64,000 nt of DNA from Sphingomonas prati (GCF_014643515.1 NZ_BMJP01000001.1:1426001-1490000), one strand, 5' to 3'; shown: positions 18,639 to 28,099, counted from the first letter of the stretch. Translations and numbers: made by a program. Notes: generated from the sequence alone by a model not told the origin.

Positions 18639-19469
18639 ATGCTTACGCTCATCATGTTAGCAGCAACAATTGATATCCGTCATAATGCACCACCCGTTGC
18701 CCTGGAGCAAGCTCGTAGCATGTCACCAGCCGACTTGGGCAATGCGTTACTCAAGGCTGGTCATTCGCCTATTGTAGAGGCGGTTGTTGGACCTGAAGGA
18801 ATGCTACCTCCACCCCCTCCAGATTTACCCGAAGAAAGCGAAATCAAGCTTTTCTCTGCAGCAGAGCCTGCTCAGCAACCCGATTTCTGCGAGAAGACAA
18901 GGGCAGTGGTGACGTTAGAACCTGTGCTACGCGTTCAGCGAAAATTACCACCATCGCGACCAAAATCTGTGTCGCTGACGAAGTTATACCGGATGGCGGT
19001 ACAAAAAAATGGAGCATCGCAATGTGAAGCAAAACGCTACGAGTTTTTTGCTCTGGACGAAAAACTAGCTGGTCGGACGTTCGCGATTCTCCGTTTGCTC
19101 AACTCTTTACGAATGAACGGGGATCGTAAGGTTGTTGTTAGCATTGACGACCAAGAGGCTCGTGTCATGCGAGACTATGTCAGGAAGAATCCTTCCCAAG
19201 CGAAGGGTCTATCAAAAAAGTATACAACGCCAATCACCAATGGTCGCGTTGCGATCCAGAAATTTCCGATCTCAAGCATCAGCTACGTAAGAAATTACGT
19301 TAAAGCTTTGGATGACACCTTATTAGATTCCGATCTGAAAGATGAAAAGGGACACGATCTGGAAGCCATATATCTTTTCGCAGGCGGGACTTGGAACGCT
19401 GGAATCGTATTGGATGGCGGTAGGATAGTTAAGGTTCGCTTTAAGAAAGCCATCCCGCCTCCCTTTTAA
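18639..19469 (+). CDS. Hypothetical protein, AT-rich
   Basis: 276 residues, not recognised. Weak hydrophobic N-terminus (MLTLIMLAATI), a proline stretch (LPPPPPDLPEE at ~55-65), then a C-terminal domain of ~150 residues with many basic residues. Two cysteines (FCEKT, SQCEAK) could pair. A strong ribosome site AGGGGGAT precedes the ATG. Base composition is lower in GC than its neighbours, suggesting separate acquisition. Confidence 0.7.
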   Translation: MLTLIMLAATIDIRHNAPPVALEQARSMSPADLGNALLKAGHSPIVEAVVGPEGMLPPPPPDLPEESEIKLFSAAEPAQQPDFCEKTRAVVTLEPVLRVQRKLPPSRPKSVSLTKLYRMAVQKNGASQCEAKRYEFFALDEKLAGRTFAILRLLNSLRMNGDRKVVVSIDDQEARVMRDYVRKNPSQAKGLSKKYTTPITNGRVAIQKFPISSISYVRNYVKALDDTLLDSDLKDEKGHDLEAIYLFAGGTWNAGIVLDGGRIVKVRFKKAIPPPF

Positions 19470-19558
19470 TATTCAACCCTAAAGCAGACGGATTGTGCGC
19501 TATCGGGATGCCTCGGCTTTAGATCCGGAGGATGGCTCGATCGCCACGATGCGTGCGT

Positions 19559-20275
19559 CTAATCTCGCGACTTATGCTTGATTATTCGCCACGGGACTGT
19601 CGCCGTAGAAGGCTTCCAGCAAGTTTCTAAGCTGCTGGCGAATTCGTCCGCCCAAGCGGCTGGACTGCCCGACCTTAGCCAGCCTTCGTAGCGCGACCGC
19701 ATCAGGTAATCATTAATCTCGAAAGAGATCGTATCAGCGTGCAACACGATTTGGGCAAAGTTGCCAGATTGATCGATGGCCGACGAGAACTTGAGATCTC
19801 GACCGGTTGCGAGATGCATCATCGCAGCTGGGCATTTGCGAATGTCGGCTTCGGACCACTCCAGTCCCGTGTTGTCGAGCAACCGAAGCAGAGCCTCGTC
19901 ACTTTGCGGCTTTGCTTGGGCGATCATGCCAAAAAGTTTCTGCCCGCGCGTTCGCGGTCTTGGCGGCTTGCCCTCATAAGGCGAGCGGATCATTCGAGCT
20001 ACCAGTCGCCCGCCACATGTCCGGCGTGCCTCGCCTTGATCGGCGTCGGTGCAGCCTTTTCGAACTGCAATCGCGTAAACGGGATAACCGTAATCGTCTC
20101 CCATATATCGGATCGACATCGCCGGTTCGGACCGTTCAGGAAAAAAGCGTGATGGGTCAAATGCAAGTGCGCGAGTCCGATCCTGAAAATCGTATGCGGG
20201 ACCGGCATCCTGCGCGGCTGAGGGCGCAATAATCCCCAGAACGAGCGCGGCGGCAATGATAGCGAGCCTGGGCAT
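19559..20275 (-). CDS. Secreted hypothetical protein
   Basis: 238 residues with a clear signal peptide (LAIIAAALVLGIIAPSAAQD); the start at 20275 is chosen to give it. Periplasmic or secreted. Four cysteines (GCTDADQGEARRTCGG, RKCPAA, ETCWKP) suggest disulfides. Not recognised. It is convergent with the gene at 18639, and its upstream region runs toward a partial inverted copy of the island repeat at 20396. Confidence 0.7.
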   Translation of the reverse strand: MPRLAIIAAALVLGIIAPSAAQDAGPAYDFQDRTRALAFDPSRFFPERSEPAMSIRYMGDDYGYPVYAIAVRKGCTDADQGEARRTCGGRLVARMIRSPYEGKPPRPRTRGQKLFGMIAQAKPQSDEALLRLLDNTGLEWSEADIRKCPAAMMHLATGRDLKFSSAIDQSGNFAQIVLHADTISFEINDYLMRSRYEGWLRSGSPAAWADEFASSLETCWKPSTATVPWRIIKHKSRD

Positions 20276-20395
20276 GCTCTCATGATTACATAACGCGGCA
20301 GGGCCGCATAGCGCATACATCAGGAACGGGATACATGTTTGCCGGGCTGAAATCAGCCATGCGTTGATGCGAAACCTTTGATTTTTGCATTATGA

Positions 20396-20425
20396 ATGCT
20401 CGGATTTGGTGGAAAGCGGACGTTG
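20396..20425. repeat. Partial two-hairpin repeat, inverted
   Basis: TTTGGTGGAAAGCGGACGTT is the reverse complement of the GTCCGCTTTCCACCA half of the island repeat. Only the first hairpin half is present. It is the first copy met from the left. Confidence 0.6.
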
Positions 20426-20525
20426 ACGGCGCGGCCGCAGCTCGACACACTTATTCTATTGGTTCAGTATGCAAAATAGCATAGCCCACGGTAGGACGGC
20501 CAATCGCTCGCCCGGGAAGGATGCG

Positions 20526-21788
20526 ATGCGCGTTCGAACCATTATGCTGATTGCCGCTCTAGCGGCGCTCCAGGTGCCGGCCACGGCACAACAGCTTCCG
20601 CCGCCGAAAGGCGCTGCGCACCCGAATGATCAAGCCGTAAAAGCCGTTGGCGTGACGGTCGAGCCAGCGCTCGACGGCATGTTCAGGGCGTTTGAAAAGT
20701 ACCCTGTTGTGGCCTTGGGTGACGCTCACGGCCTTGCAGAGCAAATGGACTTCTACACGGCAGTCGTGCGGGACCCGCGCTTTGCGCGTAACGTTCGCAA
20801 CCTGGTGGTCGAATTTGGCGCTAGCAGTCAGCAGCAGGTTATCGACCGCTATCTGGCTGGTGAAACTGTTCCCTACGTCGAGCTACGAAAAGTCTGGAAC
20901 GACACGGTGGGCTGGGCTCCTCCTCCTGCCCTTGTCGGTTTCGCCAAGTTCTTTGCCGCAGTGCGCGATCTGAACAAGTCGCTACGGCCTAACCGACAGA
21001 TCAAAGTATGGCTGGGCGAACCGCCGCTCGACTGGACCGCTCCAAGCCGCGACCAAATCCAGGCAGCCGGGAGCGCGCGTGACAGCTATCCGGCGACTCT
21101 CATTCGGGACAAGATACTTGCGAAGGGCGAGAAGGCGCTCGTCATCTACGGAGCGGCCCATTTTGCCAGCGTGCCAACCTTTTTGAAGGGTCAGCTAAAC
21201 GCGACCCATCCAGGCTTGATGTTCGTCATCCTTCCGTATGCTCCTCCCTTTCAGTACCCGGGCTGCGCTGCTTTGCTTTCTCAGGTAACAGCGATCTGGC
21301 CCCAACCAGCGTTGGCGACCCGCAGTCGAGACGAGACTGGCGGAGGAGCGCGTGAATGCTTCACCCTGTCCCTGCCACCTCTAGAACCTGAGCCGGGCGG
21401 ATCCCGGCCGGGCGGGTCTGGACCAAGAGGACCTGTCCTTCCTAGACCGGAACCTCCCGCAATAGAGGGAGATGCTGTCCTCTTTTTGGGCCCACTCGAG
21501 AAACTGGCACAGGGCCCGTTGGGCCCGTTCAAAATGCTGGCGCAGGGCCGATTCCTGCCCGACTATCTCTTTGATCCCGAACTCCGCCGGGAAATTAAAA
21601 GGCGGAGCGACCTCGGAGGTCCGCCTTTGCTGGCAGCACCATCAGACCTCGCGATACGCAAGGCCGATTATGCGTTCGACTTAGGAGCTCCTGGTTACCG
21701 GGAGCAGATCGAAAAGCTCTTTGCGACTTACGACCGCAATCGTGACGGGGTGATCACCAGCGATGAATACCATGATCCGCTAAACTGA
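20526..21788 (+). CDS. Secreted Tiki/EreA/ChaN-like protein with EF-hand
   Basis: 420 residues from the ATG at 20526, which has AAGGA upstream and begins the signal peptide (IMLIAALAALQVPATAQQ). The N-terminal domain has VVALGDAHGLAEQ, NLVVEFGAS and VIYGAAHFAS, the histidine/glutamate pattern of the ChaN/EreA/TIKI superfamily. A proline/glycine-rich linker follows (LEPEPGGSRPGGSGPRGPV), and a C-terminal EF-hand loop DRNRDGVITSDE probably binds calcium. Hydrolase activity is inferred from the superfamily; substrate unknown. Confidence 0.7.
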   Translation: MRVRTIMLIAALAALQVPATAQQLPPPKGAAHPNDQAVKAVGVTVEPALDGMFRAFEKYPVVALGDAHGLAEQMDFYTAVVRDPRFARNVRNLVVEFGASSQQQVIDRYLAGETVPYVELRKVWNDTVGWAPPPALVGFAKFFAAVRDLNKSLRPNRQIKVWLGEPPLDWTAPSRDQIQAAGSARDSYPATLIRDKILAKGEKALVIYGAAHFASVPTFLKGQLNATHPGLMFVILPYAPPFQYPGCAALLSQVTAIWPQPALATRSRDETGGGARECFTLSLPPLEPEPGGSRPGGSGPRGPVLPRPEPPAIEGDAVLFLGPLEKLAQGPLGPFKMLAQGRFLPDYLFDPELRREIKRRSDLGGPPLLAAPSDLAIRKADYAFDLGAPGYREQIEKLFATYDRNRDGVITSDEYHDPLN

Positions 21789-22006
21789 CACTTGGCGCGC
21801 TTGCGCTCGGCTCGCAACTCTCCCTCTGGGAGATGCACTGGCACCATATGGCCGCGGAGCATCTTAATCCGGGCAGTATGTTCGGTAGTGAGCGTTAGCA
21901 GAAATTCCAGCTTTCCCGCTGAACGATCGATTGTAGTAAGACGCCCATTGGACAGATTACCCCCGAACAGCTATTGTAGTATTAATACAGAACATCAGGA
22001 GATCAC

Positions 22007-22261
22007 GTGGCATTCCTAGGTTTTACAGTGCTTATTACACTTTCCGCGATGATAAATCCGCTTGTAATAGTTGTCTCTATAGTAAGTGGTTTATTATTTC
22101 GTAAATGGTTGCATGTAATCGTATTTGTGATCTTTGCCGCTTCCATTATTACATGGTTCTCTGGAGTCGACCTCAACGCAATGTTGTTTCTTGCATATTT
22201 GACAGCAACGGCGTGCTGGACGCTTTGCGCGTTCCTCATTAAGCGAGAGGTTCAGGTCTGA
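22007..22261 (+). CDS. Small membrane protein
   Basis: 84 residues, three hydrophobic segments (FTVLITLSAMINPLVIVVSI, HVIVFVIFAASIITWF, LFLAYLTATACWTL). GTG start with CAGGAG six bases before it. AT-rich compared with core genes. Not recognised. The stretch 21789-22006 has no gene but holds a degenerate repeat-like sequence (CTTTCCCGCTGAACGATCG near 21911). Confidence 0.6.
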   Translation: MAFLGFTVLITLSAMINPLVIVVSIVSGLLFRKWLHVIVFVIFAASIITWFSGVDLNAMLFLAYLTATACWTLCAFLIKREVQV

Positions 22262-22419
22262 TATTAGATATCTGGATCAATATACTGAGTATTGCCCGTC
22301 CTTTGATCAACCCTAACTTGGCTTTCTCACTCGACGATCGTTGAATGGGAATGGCAGCCCAGCATTTCCCCTAGGCTACGATGGAGCCGGCGGGTAGCAT
22401 GGTATGTCAAAGGAACGTC

Positions 22420-22986
22420 ATGCCGCTATTACTGGCTTTATTACTTACGCTGCCCTCTCGTCCGCGGCCGGTCGCGGAAGATCGCTGCACAACAATGCAA
22501 GCTGGGCTGGACAGCGCGACGGCAAAGCTGCCACCCGAGACCAACTCGGATAGCCAATACTATGGAACCATAATTGTCACTGCCACACAGTCGTTCTGCA
22601 TGGGAGGGACTGTTGTGACCGTGTACCGAAATAACAAGCTGCACTGGGCGCTACGGAAAATTTCCGTCGGGTCAGATCTGACTGTAGCACCGGTCGAGCG
22701 CTGGGCCTATTCGACCAACTGTCCGGCAATTCTCGACTGGCTTGAGCGGCTTGAGCAGTTGCCGATCCGCTTTGGCATCGGTCCTATCAGGCAAACTTTA
22801 CAACCCCGACCATCAATCCGTCTACCAATGCTCCACGGCACTGACTACACGGTGCGTGGCTATGGCTGGGTAAAGCAACCCAGCGGTGCGCCAGCTACGT
22901 TGTCGCTGTCGAGCAACGATGGTGAAGTTGCCACCTGGGCGCGCGGCATATTTCAAGCAACGGTGCCTTGCTGGAAGCCGGCCTGA
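22420..22986 (+). CDS. Secreted hypothetical protein
   Basis: 188 residues from the ATG at 22420 (AAAGGAACG upstream), with a signal peptide MPLLLALLLTLPSRPRPVA. Five cysteines (DRCTT, SFCMGG, TNCPAI, VPCWKP and the signal region) suggest an oxidised periplasmic protein. Not recognised. It is one of a run of secreted or membrane small genes in the array. Confidence 0.6.
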   Translation: MPLLLALLLTLPSRPRPVAEDRCTTMQAGLDSATAKLPPETNSDSQYYGTIIVTATQSFCMGGTVVTVYRNNKLHWALRKISVGSDLTVAPVERWAYSTNCPAILDWLERLEQLPIRFGIGPIRQTLQPRPSIRLPMLHGTDYTVRGYGWVKQPSGAPATLSLSSNDGEVATWARGIFQATVPCWKPA

Positions 22987-23059
22987 GTGAACCCACGTCC
23001 CGTGCAGTTCAGCAGATTACGTTGGTTAAGCGCGATGCCTTGGCGTCTCAAGAGCTGCC

Positions 23060-23175
23060 GTGGGCTTTCTCATTCGACGATCGTTTGCGGGAAGGCGCCT
23101 ATCGGGCAGCCCGGTTCGAAAGTCGCGTCGCAGTCCACCACCTGGCGCAATCCAACCGTCGCAAAAGCATGAATA
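23060..23175. repeat. Long composite repeat, left half (type C)
   Basis: Contains ATTCGACGATCGTTTGCGGG, AAGGCGCCTATCGGGCAG, and GCAGTCCACCACCTGGCGC. The same order occurs at 43253-43345 and 43835-43922. The whole gap 22987-23386 is repeat-derived with no gene I can support. Confidence 0.6.
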
Positions 23176-23332
23176 TATGCAACAAACCGCTTTCCCGTTT
23201 CTCCGTCATTGTTCGCCGATTTCGAGAAGAGCCAATCAGGAACGGATTTTAGGAAAATGGTCGAGATGAGACGGCGCGACTGCCGCGGCCCACCAGTCTG
23301 TCTCGATAGCCGTTCGTTTGTGGGAAGGCTGA

Positions 23333-23363
23333 AACGTCCGCTAACGCCCACTTTCAGACATTC
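23333..23363. repeat. Second-hairpin repeat copy
   Basis: ACGTCCGCTAACGCCCACTT, then TCAGACATT: the second hairpin of the island repeat, just upstream of the gene at 23387. Confidence 0.55.
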
Positions 23364-23386
23364 GGTATAGATCGTAGGGTCGCGCG

Positions 23387-23656
23387 ATGAGCGAAGATAC
23401 CAGCCTACAGATGGTCCGGATTGTCCTACACTGGGCTTGGGACCCAATCGGCGTACGAGGCGTCGAGGAGGCTGCCGATGAGTACGACATGTACGCCCCT
23501 CAAGTGCTTAAAATGCTGAAAGCCAATACCCCTGCGGAGCAGATCGCGGGCTATTTGACAAGCGTCGTTCGAGATCGGATGGAGCTTCCTGTACAGCCCG
23601 ACCGGGACAACGACGTATCTCGAATGCTGCAGCAGCTAATCGTCACCAGTCAGTAA
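23387..23656 (+). CDS. DUF1871-like small protein
   Basis: 89 residues, cytosolic. VLHWAWDPIGVRGVEEAADE followed by YDMYAPQVLKML resembles the WDP...DEY pattern of DUF1871, a small family without known function that I associate with toxin-immunity type genes. Its stop is followed at once by a copy of the island repeat. Family assignment is tentative. Confidence 0.6.
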   Translation: MSEDTSLQMVRIVLHWAWDPIGVRGVEEAADEYDMYAPQVLKMLKANTPAEQIAGYLTSVVRDRMELPVQPDRDNDVSRMLQQLIVTSQ

Positions 23657-23751
23657 GCGGAACGCCCACTTTCCACCAGAATGCGATATTCGCGATCAAC
23701 GAGGCGCACGCCCGAAAGCGGCATGTCCGCAACCGGCGACTAGCGGACGTT
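23656..23751. repeat. Two-hairpin island repeat
   Basis: Starts at the stop codon of the DUF1871-like gene; contains CCACTTTCCACCAGAATGCG, ATGTCCGCAACC and AGCGGACGTTAG. The stop codon of the facing CPCC gene (23740-23742) lies within it. Confidence 0.7.
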
Positions 23752-24054
23752 AGGTGCGACCTCGAAAAGATGCGAAAGCTGCCGTTGACCGTCCCAATTA
23801 CAAGGCGGATCGTTCGGCGAGATCCAAGAGGCGGAGCCGGACCACCCCGTTCGATAATTGCGCAGCGCAGTGAGAACATCGGCTGCGGTATGGGCGTCTG
23901 CATCGTCATAACCCGGCTCCCAAAGGCAGCACGGGCAGATCACCATACGTTCTCCGCCACGGTCAAAATATGTGGGGGCGTAGGAGAAGTCCGGATAGCC
24001 GCATGCAGGGCATAATAGCAGACCCTGCTCATCACGTATGTTGAACTGGGTCAT
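23740..24054 (-). CDS. Cysteine-rich CPCC family protein
   Basis: 104 residues from MTQFNIRDE. Two CxxC pairs, LLCPACGYPD and VICPCCLWEPGYDD, match the CPCC family, a probable zinc-ribbon protein often found near toxin/immunity loci. Cytosolic. The start is uncertain: an ATG three codons earlier (24063) is equally possible. It is one of the few array genes on the minus strand; both ends touch island repeats. Confidence 0.75.
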   Translation of the reverse strand: MTQFNIRDEQGLLLCPACGYPDFSYAPTYFDRGGERMVICPCCLWEPGYDDADAHTAADVLTALRNYRTGWSGSASWISPNDPPCNWDGQRQLSHLFEVAPNVR

Positions 24055-24118
24055 GCCTTCCATCGCGTCAGCGTATGCGATCGAAGGTTGCGTTCCCGCA
24101 AGAGCGTTCAAAAACAGA

Positions 24119-24194
24119 ACGTCGGCTTTCCACCACAACCGGACGTTCCCGTTGAACGATCATAATCGGGACGGTCGGGAGGCTTAGCGGACGA
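24119..24194. repeat. Two-hairpin island repeat
   Basis: CGTCGGCTTTCCACCACAAC, CGGACGTTCCCGTTGAACGA, and a weaker second half ending TTAGCGGACG. Lies between the CPCC gene and the next rightward gene. Confidence 0.65.
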
Positions 24195-24263
24195 TTCCGA
24201 ACAGCCTCTAGCCGGTCCCCTCATTGCGGCCACTAATTCATTCGGCCATAGGCTGCCGGCCTT

Positions 24264-24614
24264 ATGACGATCATAGCCACGTTCCTTTTGCTCGGTGCGG
24301 CTACGGCCGGCAATCATCCTACCATTGACGCTGTGCGGGACGATCTACCCGCTTTCGTTGGATATCGGCTCACTTTGTGCGGTGAGGTTTCAGCGGATCA
24401 ATCGATCCTCTATTCAGACACCGTGTCGCATCTTCACGGTCGGGTAGGTATAAAGTTGCGCGGCTATCGTTCGGCAGGGCGAAGCAAGTGCATTGTGGGC
24501 TACCTTGTCCACGACGACGACCAAGAGCCGCCACGCCGAGGTGAGCCGCGGACCATGCTCTTCACGGATGCCGCCGTGCAACCAGACTATGTTTTTATAA
24601 CGGCTGACCGGTAA
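24264..24614 (+). CDS. Small secreted hypothetical protein
   Basis: 116 residues with a short signal peptide (MTIIATFLLLGAATAGN). A small beta-rich domain is suggested by FVGYRLTLCGEVSAD and GRVGIKLRGYRS; two cysteines (TLCGE, SKCIV) may pair. Not recognised. Preceded by one repeat (24119-24194) and followed by another (24682 on). Confidence 0.6.
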   Translation: MTIIATFLLLGAATAGNHPTIDAVRDDLPAFVGYRLTLCGEVSADQSILYSDTVSHLHGRVGIKLRGYRSAGRSKCIVGYLVHDDDQEPPRRGEPRTMLFTDAAVQPDYVFITADR

Positions 24615-24681
24615 GCCAGGATGTTCCCTGCTCAGCCTCTTTAACGATCGGCAATTAAGGTTCGTCTATAAACCTGACCCG

Positions 24682-24785
24682 CTGCTTCCCACCAAACCCG
24701 GACGTTCGCGATCATAGCCTGACGCTACGCCGCTGTCGCAAAAGTGCCGACATTCGAGACGTCCGAAACTTAGGACTTACGCGAC
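24682..24785. repeat. Two-hairpin half plus type B repeat
   Basis: CTTCCCACCAAACCCGGACG runs into CGCTGTCGCAAAAGTGCCGA, then GAGACGTCCGAAACTTAGGA. The type B part recurs at 39975-40035, 43339-43412 and 43920-43966. The rest of the gap 24615-25123 also holds a degenerate type C stretch near 24893-24945 and no gene. Confidence 0.6.
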
Positions 24786-25123
24786 ATGATCGCTTTCCCA
24801 TTTGGCCATGTCTGATGGGTAGTTTCGAGACAACGTAATCGGGAACAGGTTTCGAGAAAATCGGTGAGCCTTTGGGGTCTTCCAAAGGCAGGATTCCCAT
24901 TCAACGTTCGTTTGCGGGAACGCTCGGCTGTCTACAGGGAGATGCGCTGTAACGGAGTTCGCCGGCTTAGCTGAGTGGCTGGATCGGGTGATCCCACGAC
25001 ACAAAACATCTAAAGATCAATTCTGGCGCAATGCGCACCCGCCAAATATTTTGCGTACGAGTTTTTTGTAATCGTAATCTGCATGTCAGACTGACATCCT
25101 GAAGGCTCGCGGAAGGAAACAGA

Positions 25124-26479
25124 ATGACCAGAGCAACTCTTGCCCTTATTGCCCTGCTTTCACCTTTAAATGCGGCTCATGCGGAGCCCGCGACAACGCA
25201 ATTCAAAAACTGGCTGGCGACGTTCAACGCGGGCGACAAGGCGGCGATCCAGAAATTTTATGGCGAACATCTTGGCGATGCCGATGCGTTGACCGCCCGT
25301 AATCTGCGCGAGGAAACTTGTGGGTTCGATCTGGCGCGGGTCGAGGACAAGAGCGACAAAGCGTTTCGCGCCCTACTGGTCCAACGCTGTTTCCCGGCGC
25401 TTTTCCGCGTGTCATTCTCGGTCGCTGCCGACGGCAAGACGCTAGAGAAGTTCAACCTTCAGCCCTTCGCAATGCCCGAAGCGCGCGCGCTTACCGCCAC
25501 GCGTGACATCGTCCAGCGGTTGGCGGCATCGGATGCATTCGCTGGCTCGATCATCGTAGCCCAGGACGGCCAAGCGCCGTGGACCTATTCCGTCGGGACC
25601 TTCAACCGGGATGATGAACGGCCCATAACGGCCGATACGCCGATGTTTCTGGCGTCGGCCGGCAAAATGTTCACGGCGGTGGGCATCTTTCAGCTAATCG
25701 AGAAAGGGAAGGTCGTGCTTGATGCGCCCCTCTCTCGCTATGTCCCCGACTACCCGAACAAGGACATGGCAAAAGTGACAATAAGGCAGCTGCTTGGTCA
25801 TCGCGGCGGCACCGGCGAAGATGGCGTTCTGCAACGCGAGGATACGGCAAACCGGGGGTGGGTCCGCACGATCGACGATTATATCAAACTCAATGGCAAC
25901 CGGCCTCCAGCCTTTCTGCCGGGCGGCAAGTTCGACTATTCAAATTATGGGTTTATTCTACTTGGTGCGGTGATCGAGCGGGTGTCGGGCCAGACCTATC
26001 AAGACTACATCCAGCAACACGTATTCGGCCCTGCCGGGATGACGCACGCGTCGTTCCCGGACTTGCAGCACATCAAGGACGTTCCAGTCGGTTACTCCAC
26101 CTTCTTCGAAGCCGAGCCTAAGCCCATCGCGTCCACCGCAGTTCTCCCTTGGCGTGGATCGGCTGCCGGAGGCGGTGTTGCCAGCGCAACCGACATGCTG
26201 CGCTTCTTCACCGCGCTCAGTTCGAACGTGTTACTGTCTGCCAAGTCACGCGTGATGGCCACCGAACCAAGTGAGAAGGGTTGGTATGGCCTCGGCTTCG
26301 TCGCCCAGGCGGGCAAGCATCCGATTTGGGGGCATGGCGGTTTTGGATACGGGATGAGTGTCGCGGCGCAGCGGTTTCCTAACGAGAGAACGACATTCAT
26401 TTGCGTAGCGATCCGCGACGGGGCTTGCGATCGGATGATATATGCATGGTCCGATCGCTTGTTCGGTCTCACCGAATAA
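25124..26479 (+). CDS. Serine hydrolase, class C beta-lactamase-like
   Basis: 451 residues with a signal peptide (LALIALLSPLNAAHA). Residues ~20-120 form a DUF3471/NTF2-like extra domain, followed by the beta-lactamase/DD-peptidase fold: SAGKM (SxxK), YSNYG (YxN) and GHGGFGYG (third box). Such proteins include esterases, D-aminopeptidases and class C-like enzymes; resistance is not implied. The ribosome site GGAAGGAAAC is strong. It is the largest gene in the array region. Confidence 0.88.
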   Translation: MTRATLALIALLSPLNAAHAEPATTQFKNWLATFNAGDKAAIQKFYGEHLGDADALTARNLREETCGFDLARVEDKSDKAFRALLVQRCFPALFRVSFSVAADGKTLEKFNLQPFAMPEARALTATRDIVQRLAASDAFAGSIIVAQDGQAPWTYSVGTFNRDDERPITADTPMFLASAGKMFTAVGIFQLIEKGKVVLDAPLSRYVPDYPNKDMAKVTIRQLLGHRGGTGEDGVLQREDTANRGWVRTIDDYIKLNGNRPPAFLPGGKFDYSNYGFILLGAVIERVSGQTYQDYIQQHVFGPAGMTHASFPDLQHIKDVPVGYSTFFEAEPKPIASTAVLPWRGSAAGGGVASATDMLRFFTALSSNVLLSAKSRVMATEPSEKGWYGLGFVAQAGKHPIWGHGGFGYGMSVAAQRFPNERTTFICVAIRDGACDRMIYAWSDRLFGLTE

Positions 26480-26630
26480 GGGTCAGGATGCTTCCTCTGC
26501 TGGTCGCATCTCGTATGATCTGCCGCAGCTTGCTGACCCCTTTCCCGGAATACCATCCCAACTGGGAAAGCCCGATCGGCAGGGAGCGTCACGATAGCAG
26601 ATGCAGAGCGCCTGCCGTATGTAAGCGGTT

Positions 26631-27254
26631 ATGTACCGCCCTCCCGCCTTTCGCGAAGATCGTCGCGACATTCTCCACGATGCGATACGAGCGCATCCGC
26701 TCGGCACGCTCGTCACCTGTGGCTCGCCGGGCTTGGTAGCGAATGTCGTGCCATTCACCCTTGATTCTGTGGGTGATGTGCTGCGGGCGCACCTAGCCAG
26801 AGCAAATGAACAGGTGGCTCAATTGCGGGACGGATCGCCTACTTTAGTGATCTTCCAAGGGCCGCAGGCCTACATCAGCCCCTCGTGGTATGCGACCAAG
26901 AGGGAGCATGGAAAGGTTGTTCCCACTTGGAATTACGTCATCGTGCAGGTGCGCGGCACGCCGATGGTGATCGAAGACCGGGATTGGCTGCGCAATCAGA
27001 TCGATGAGCTGACTTCGATCCATGAATGCGGACGCGCTGAACCGTGGAGCCCGGATGACGCTCCCGCAGACTTCATCGCAGGGCAGATGAAAGGCATCGT
27101 TGGCCTCGAAATCCCGATCGAGCGGATTGAAGGGAAGTGGAAGGCGAGTCAGAACCAGCCGGAGCCGAACCGGATCGGGGTCGAGCGCGGTCTTCGCGCT
27201 GATGGTCGCGTAGATATGGCTGATGAAGTGGCGGCCAGGGGCAAAGGCAGTTAA
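26631..27254 (+). CDS. PaiB family FMN-binding protein
   Basis: 207 residues, starting MYRPPAFREDRRDILHDAI, the family opening. YISPSWYATKREHGKVVPTW is the conserved central motif, with KGIVGLEIPIERIEGKWKAS near the end. PaiB proteins have a split-barrel flavin-binding fold and are called negative regulators of sporulation/protease genes in Bacillus; the role here is unknown. Full length. Followed by a long palindrome (27334-27368). Confidence 0.9.
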   Translation: MYRPPAFREDRRDILHDAIRAHPLGTLVTCGSPGLVANVVPFTLDSVGDVLRAHLARANEQVAQLRDGSPTLVIFQGPQAYISPSWYATKREHGKVVPTWNYVIVQVRGTPMVIEDRDWLRNQIDELTSIHECGRAEPWSPDDAPADFIAGQMKGIVGLEIPIERIEGKWKASQNQPEPNRIGVERGLRADGRVDMADEVAARGKGS

Positions 27255-27333
27255 CTTACCTAGCGCTTGCCAGTCGTGATCGCATCGACGGCCTCTCATT
27301 CCCACACCCAACGTGAGTTTTGAGAAGCCGATC

Positions 27334-27368
27334 TCGTTCCCGAAAACTCGATCGAGTTTTGGGAACGA
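27334..27368. promoter_or_regulatory. 35-bp near-perfect palindrome
   Basis: Arms TCGTTCCC...AAAACTCGA and TCGAGTTTT...GGGAACGA, with a single extra G in the left arm and no loop. It lies 56 bp before the acetyltransferase start and 80 bp after PaiB. Could be an operator or a terminator; there is no T-run. Confidence 0.5.
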
Positions 27369-27424
27369 CGGTATAGGGTGCAAAACGAGATTGCGGCGCA
27401 CGGGAACGTGCGTAAGCTCCCTCC

Positions 27425-27880
27425 GTGGTAGAACCGGATCTTGTTGTGAGGCCAGCGGCTGACGTGGACCTAGACGCCGCAGCTGAGGTCTGGCGGGAAA
27501 GCGCGTTAAACATGGACGGACACCCCTATGTCCCTCCTTTGGAGCTAATGCGCCGCCGTGTCGCACAAGAGTTCAAAGCAGGTTGGCAGCTTTATGTCGC
27601 CCTTCGTGCTGATCGCGTGGTCGGACTGCTTGCTCTCAAGCCTGTAGATGCGGTGCTCGATCAGATTTTCGTCGTGCCTAACGAACAGGGAAAGGGCGTA
27701 GGCCGTGTGTTGTTGGAGGTTGCGAAGCGCGCGATGCCCACGGGCTTTCGGTTGCGAATGACTGCGACGAATGAACGGGCAGGAAGATTTTACGAAGCCG
27801 AAGGACTGAATTTTGTAGATAAAGGCCTTCATCCGTCGAGCGGTATGCCGGTCCACGTTTACGAATGGAACCAAGGATAG
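27425..27880 (+). CDS. GNAT family N-acetyltransferase
   Basis: 151 residues. The acetyl-CoA loop is in VVPNEQGKGVGRVLLEVAKR (Q/RxxGxG/A), with RMTATNERAGRFYEAEGLNF after it. A complete single GNAT domain; the acceptor substrate is not predictable. GTG start at 27425 without a strong ribosome site. Confidence 0.85.
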   Translation: MVEPDLVVRPAADVDLDAAAEVWRESALNMDGHPYVPPLELMRRRVAQEFKAGWQLYVALRADRVVGLLALKPVDAVLDQIFVVPNEQGKGVGRVLLEVAKRAMPTGFRLRMTATNERAGRFYEAEGLNFVDKGLHPSSGMPVHVYEWNQG

Positions 27881-27924
27881 GAAGCCGAGCAGTATTAATC
27901 TTCTCAACAGACCTCGCCCTTCGT

Positions 27925-27992
27925 CTGGATTTCCCACGAAGGATCGTTGATCGGAAAAGCTGGATTGTCCGCTACCGCCCGCTTTGCGACCT
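27925..27992. repeat. Degenerate island repeat
   Basis: TTCCCACGAAGGATCGTTGA and TTGTCCGCTACCGCCCGCTT: both halves are recognisable but diverged, between the acetyltransferase gene and the DfrB-like gene. Confidence 0.4.
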
Positions 27993-28099
27993 TCCTCACC
28001 GAACCGCAGCGGCCCAATAGTTGTCACTTGTTTGCGTGGACAGATGCGTGCGGACGCCATAGCGATTGAGATCGTGCCGCCATATCGATCGGAGCCGTG

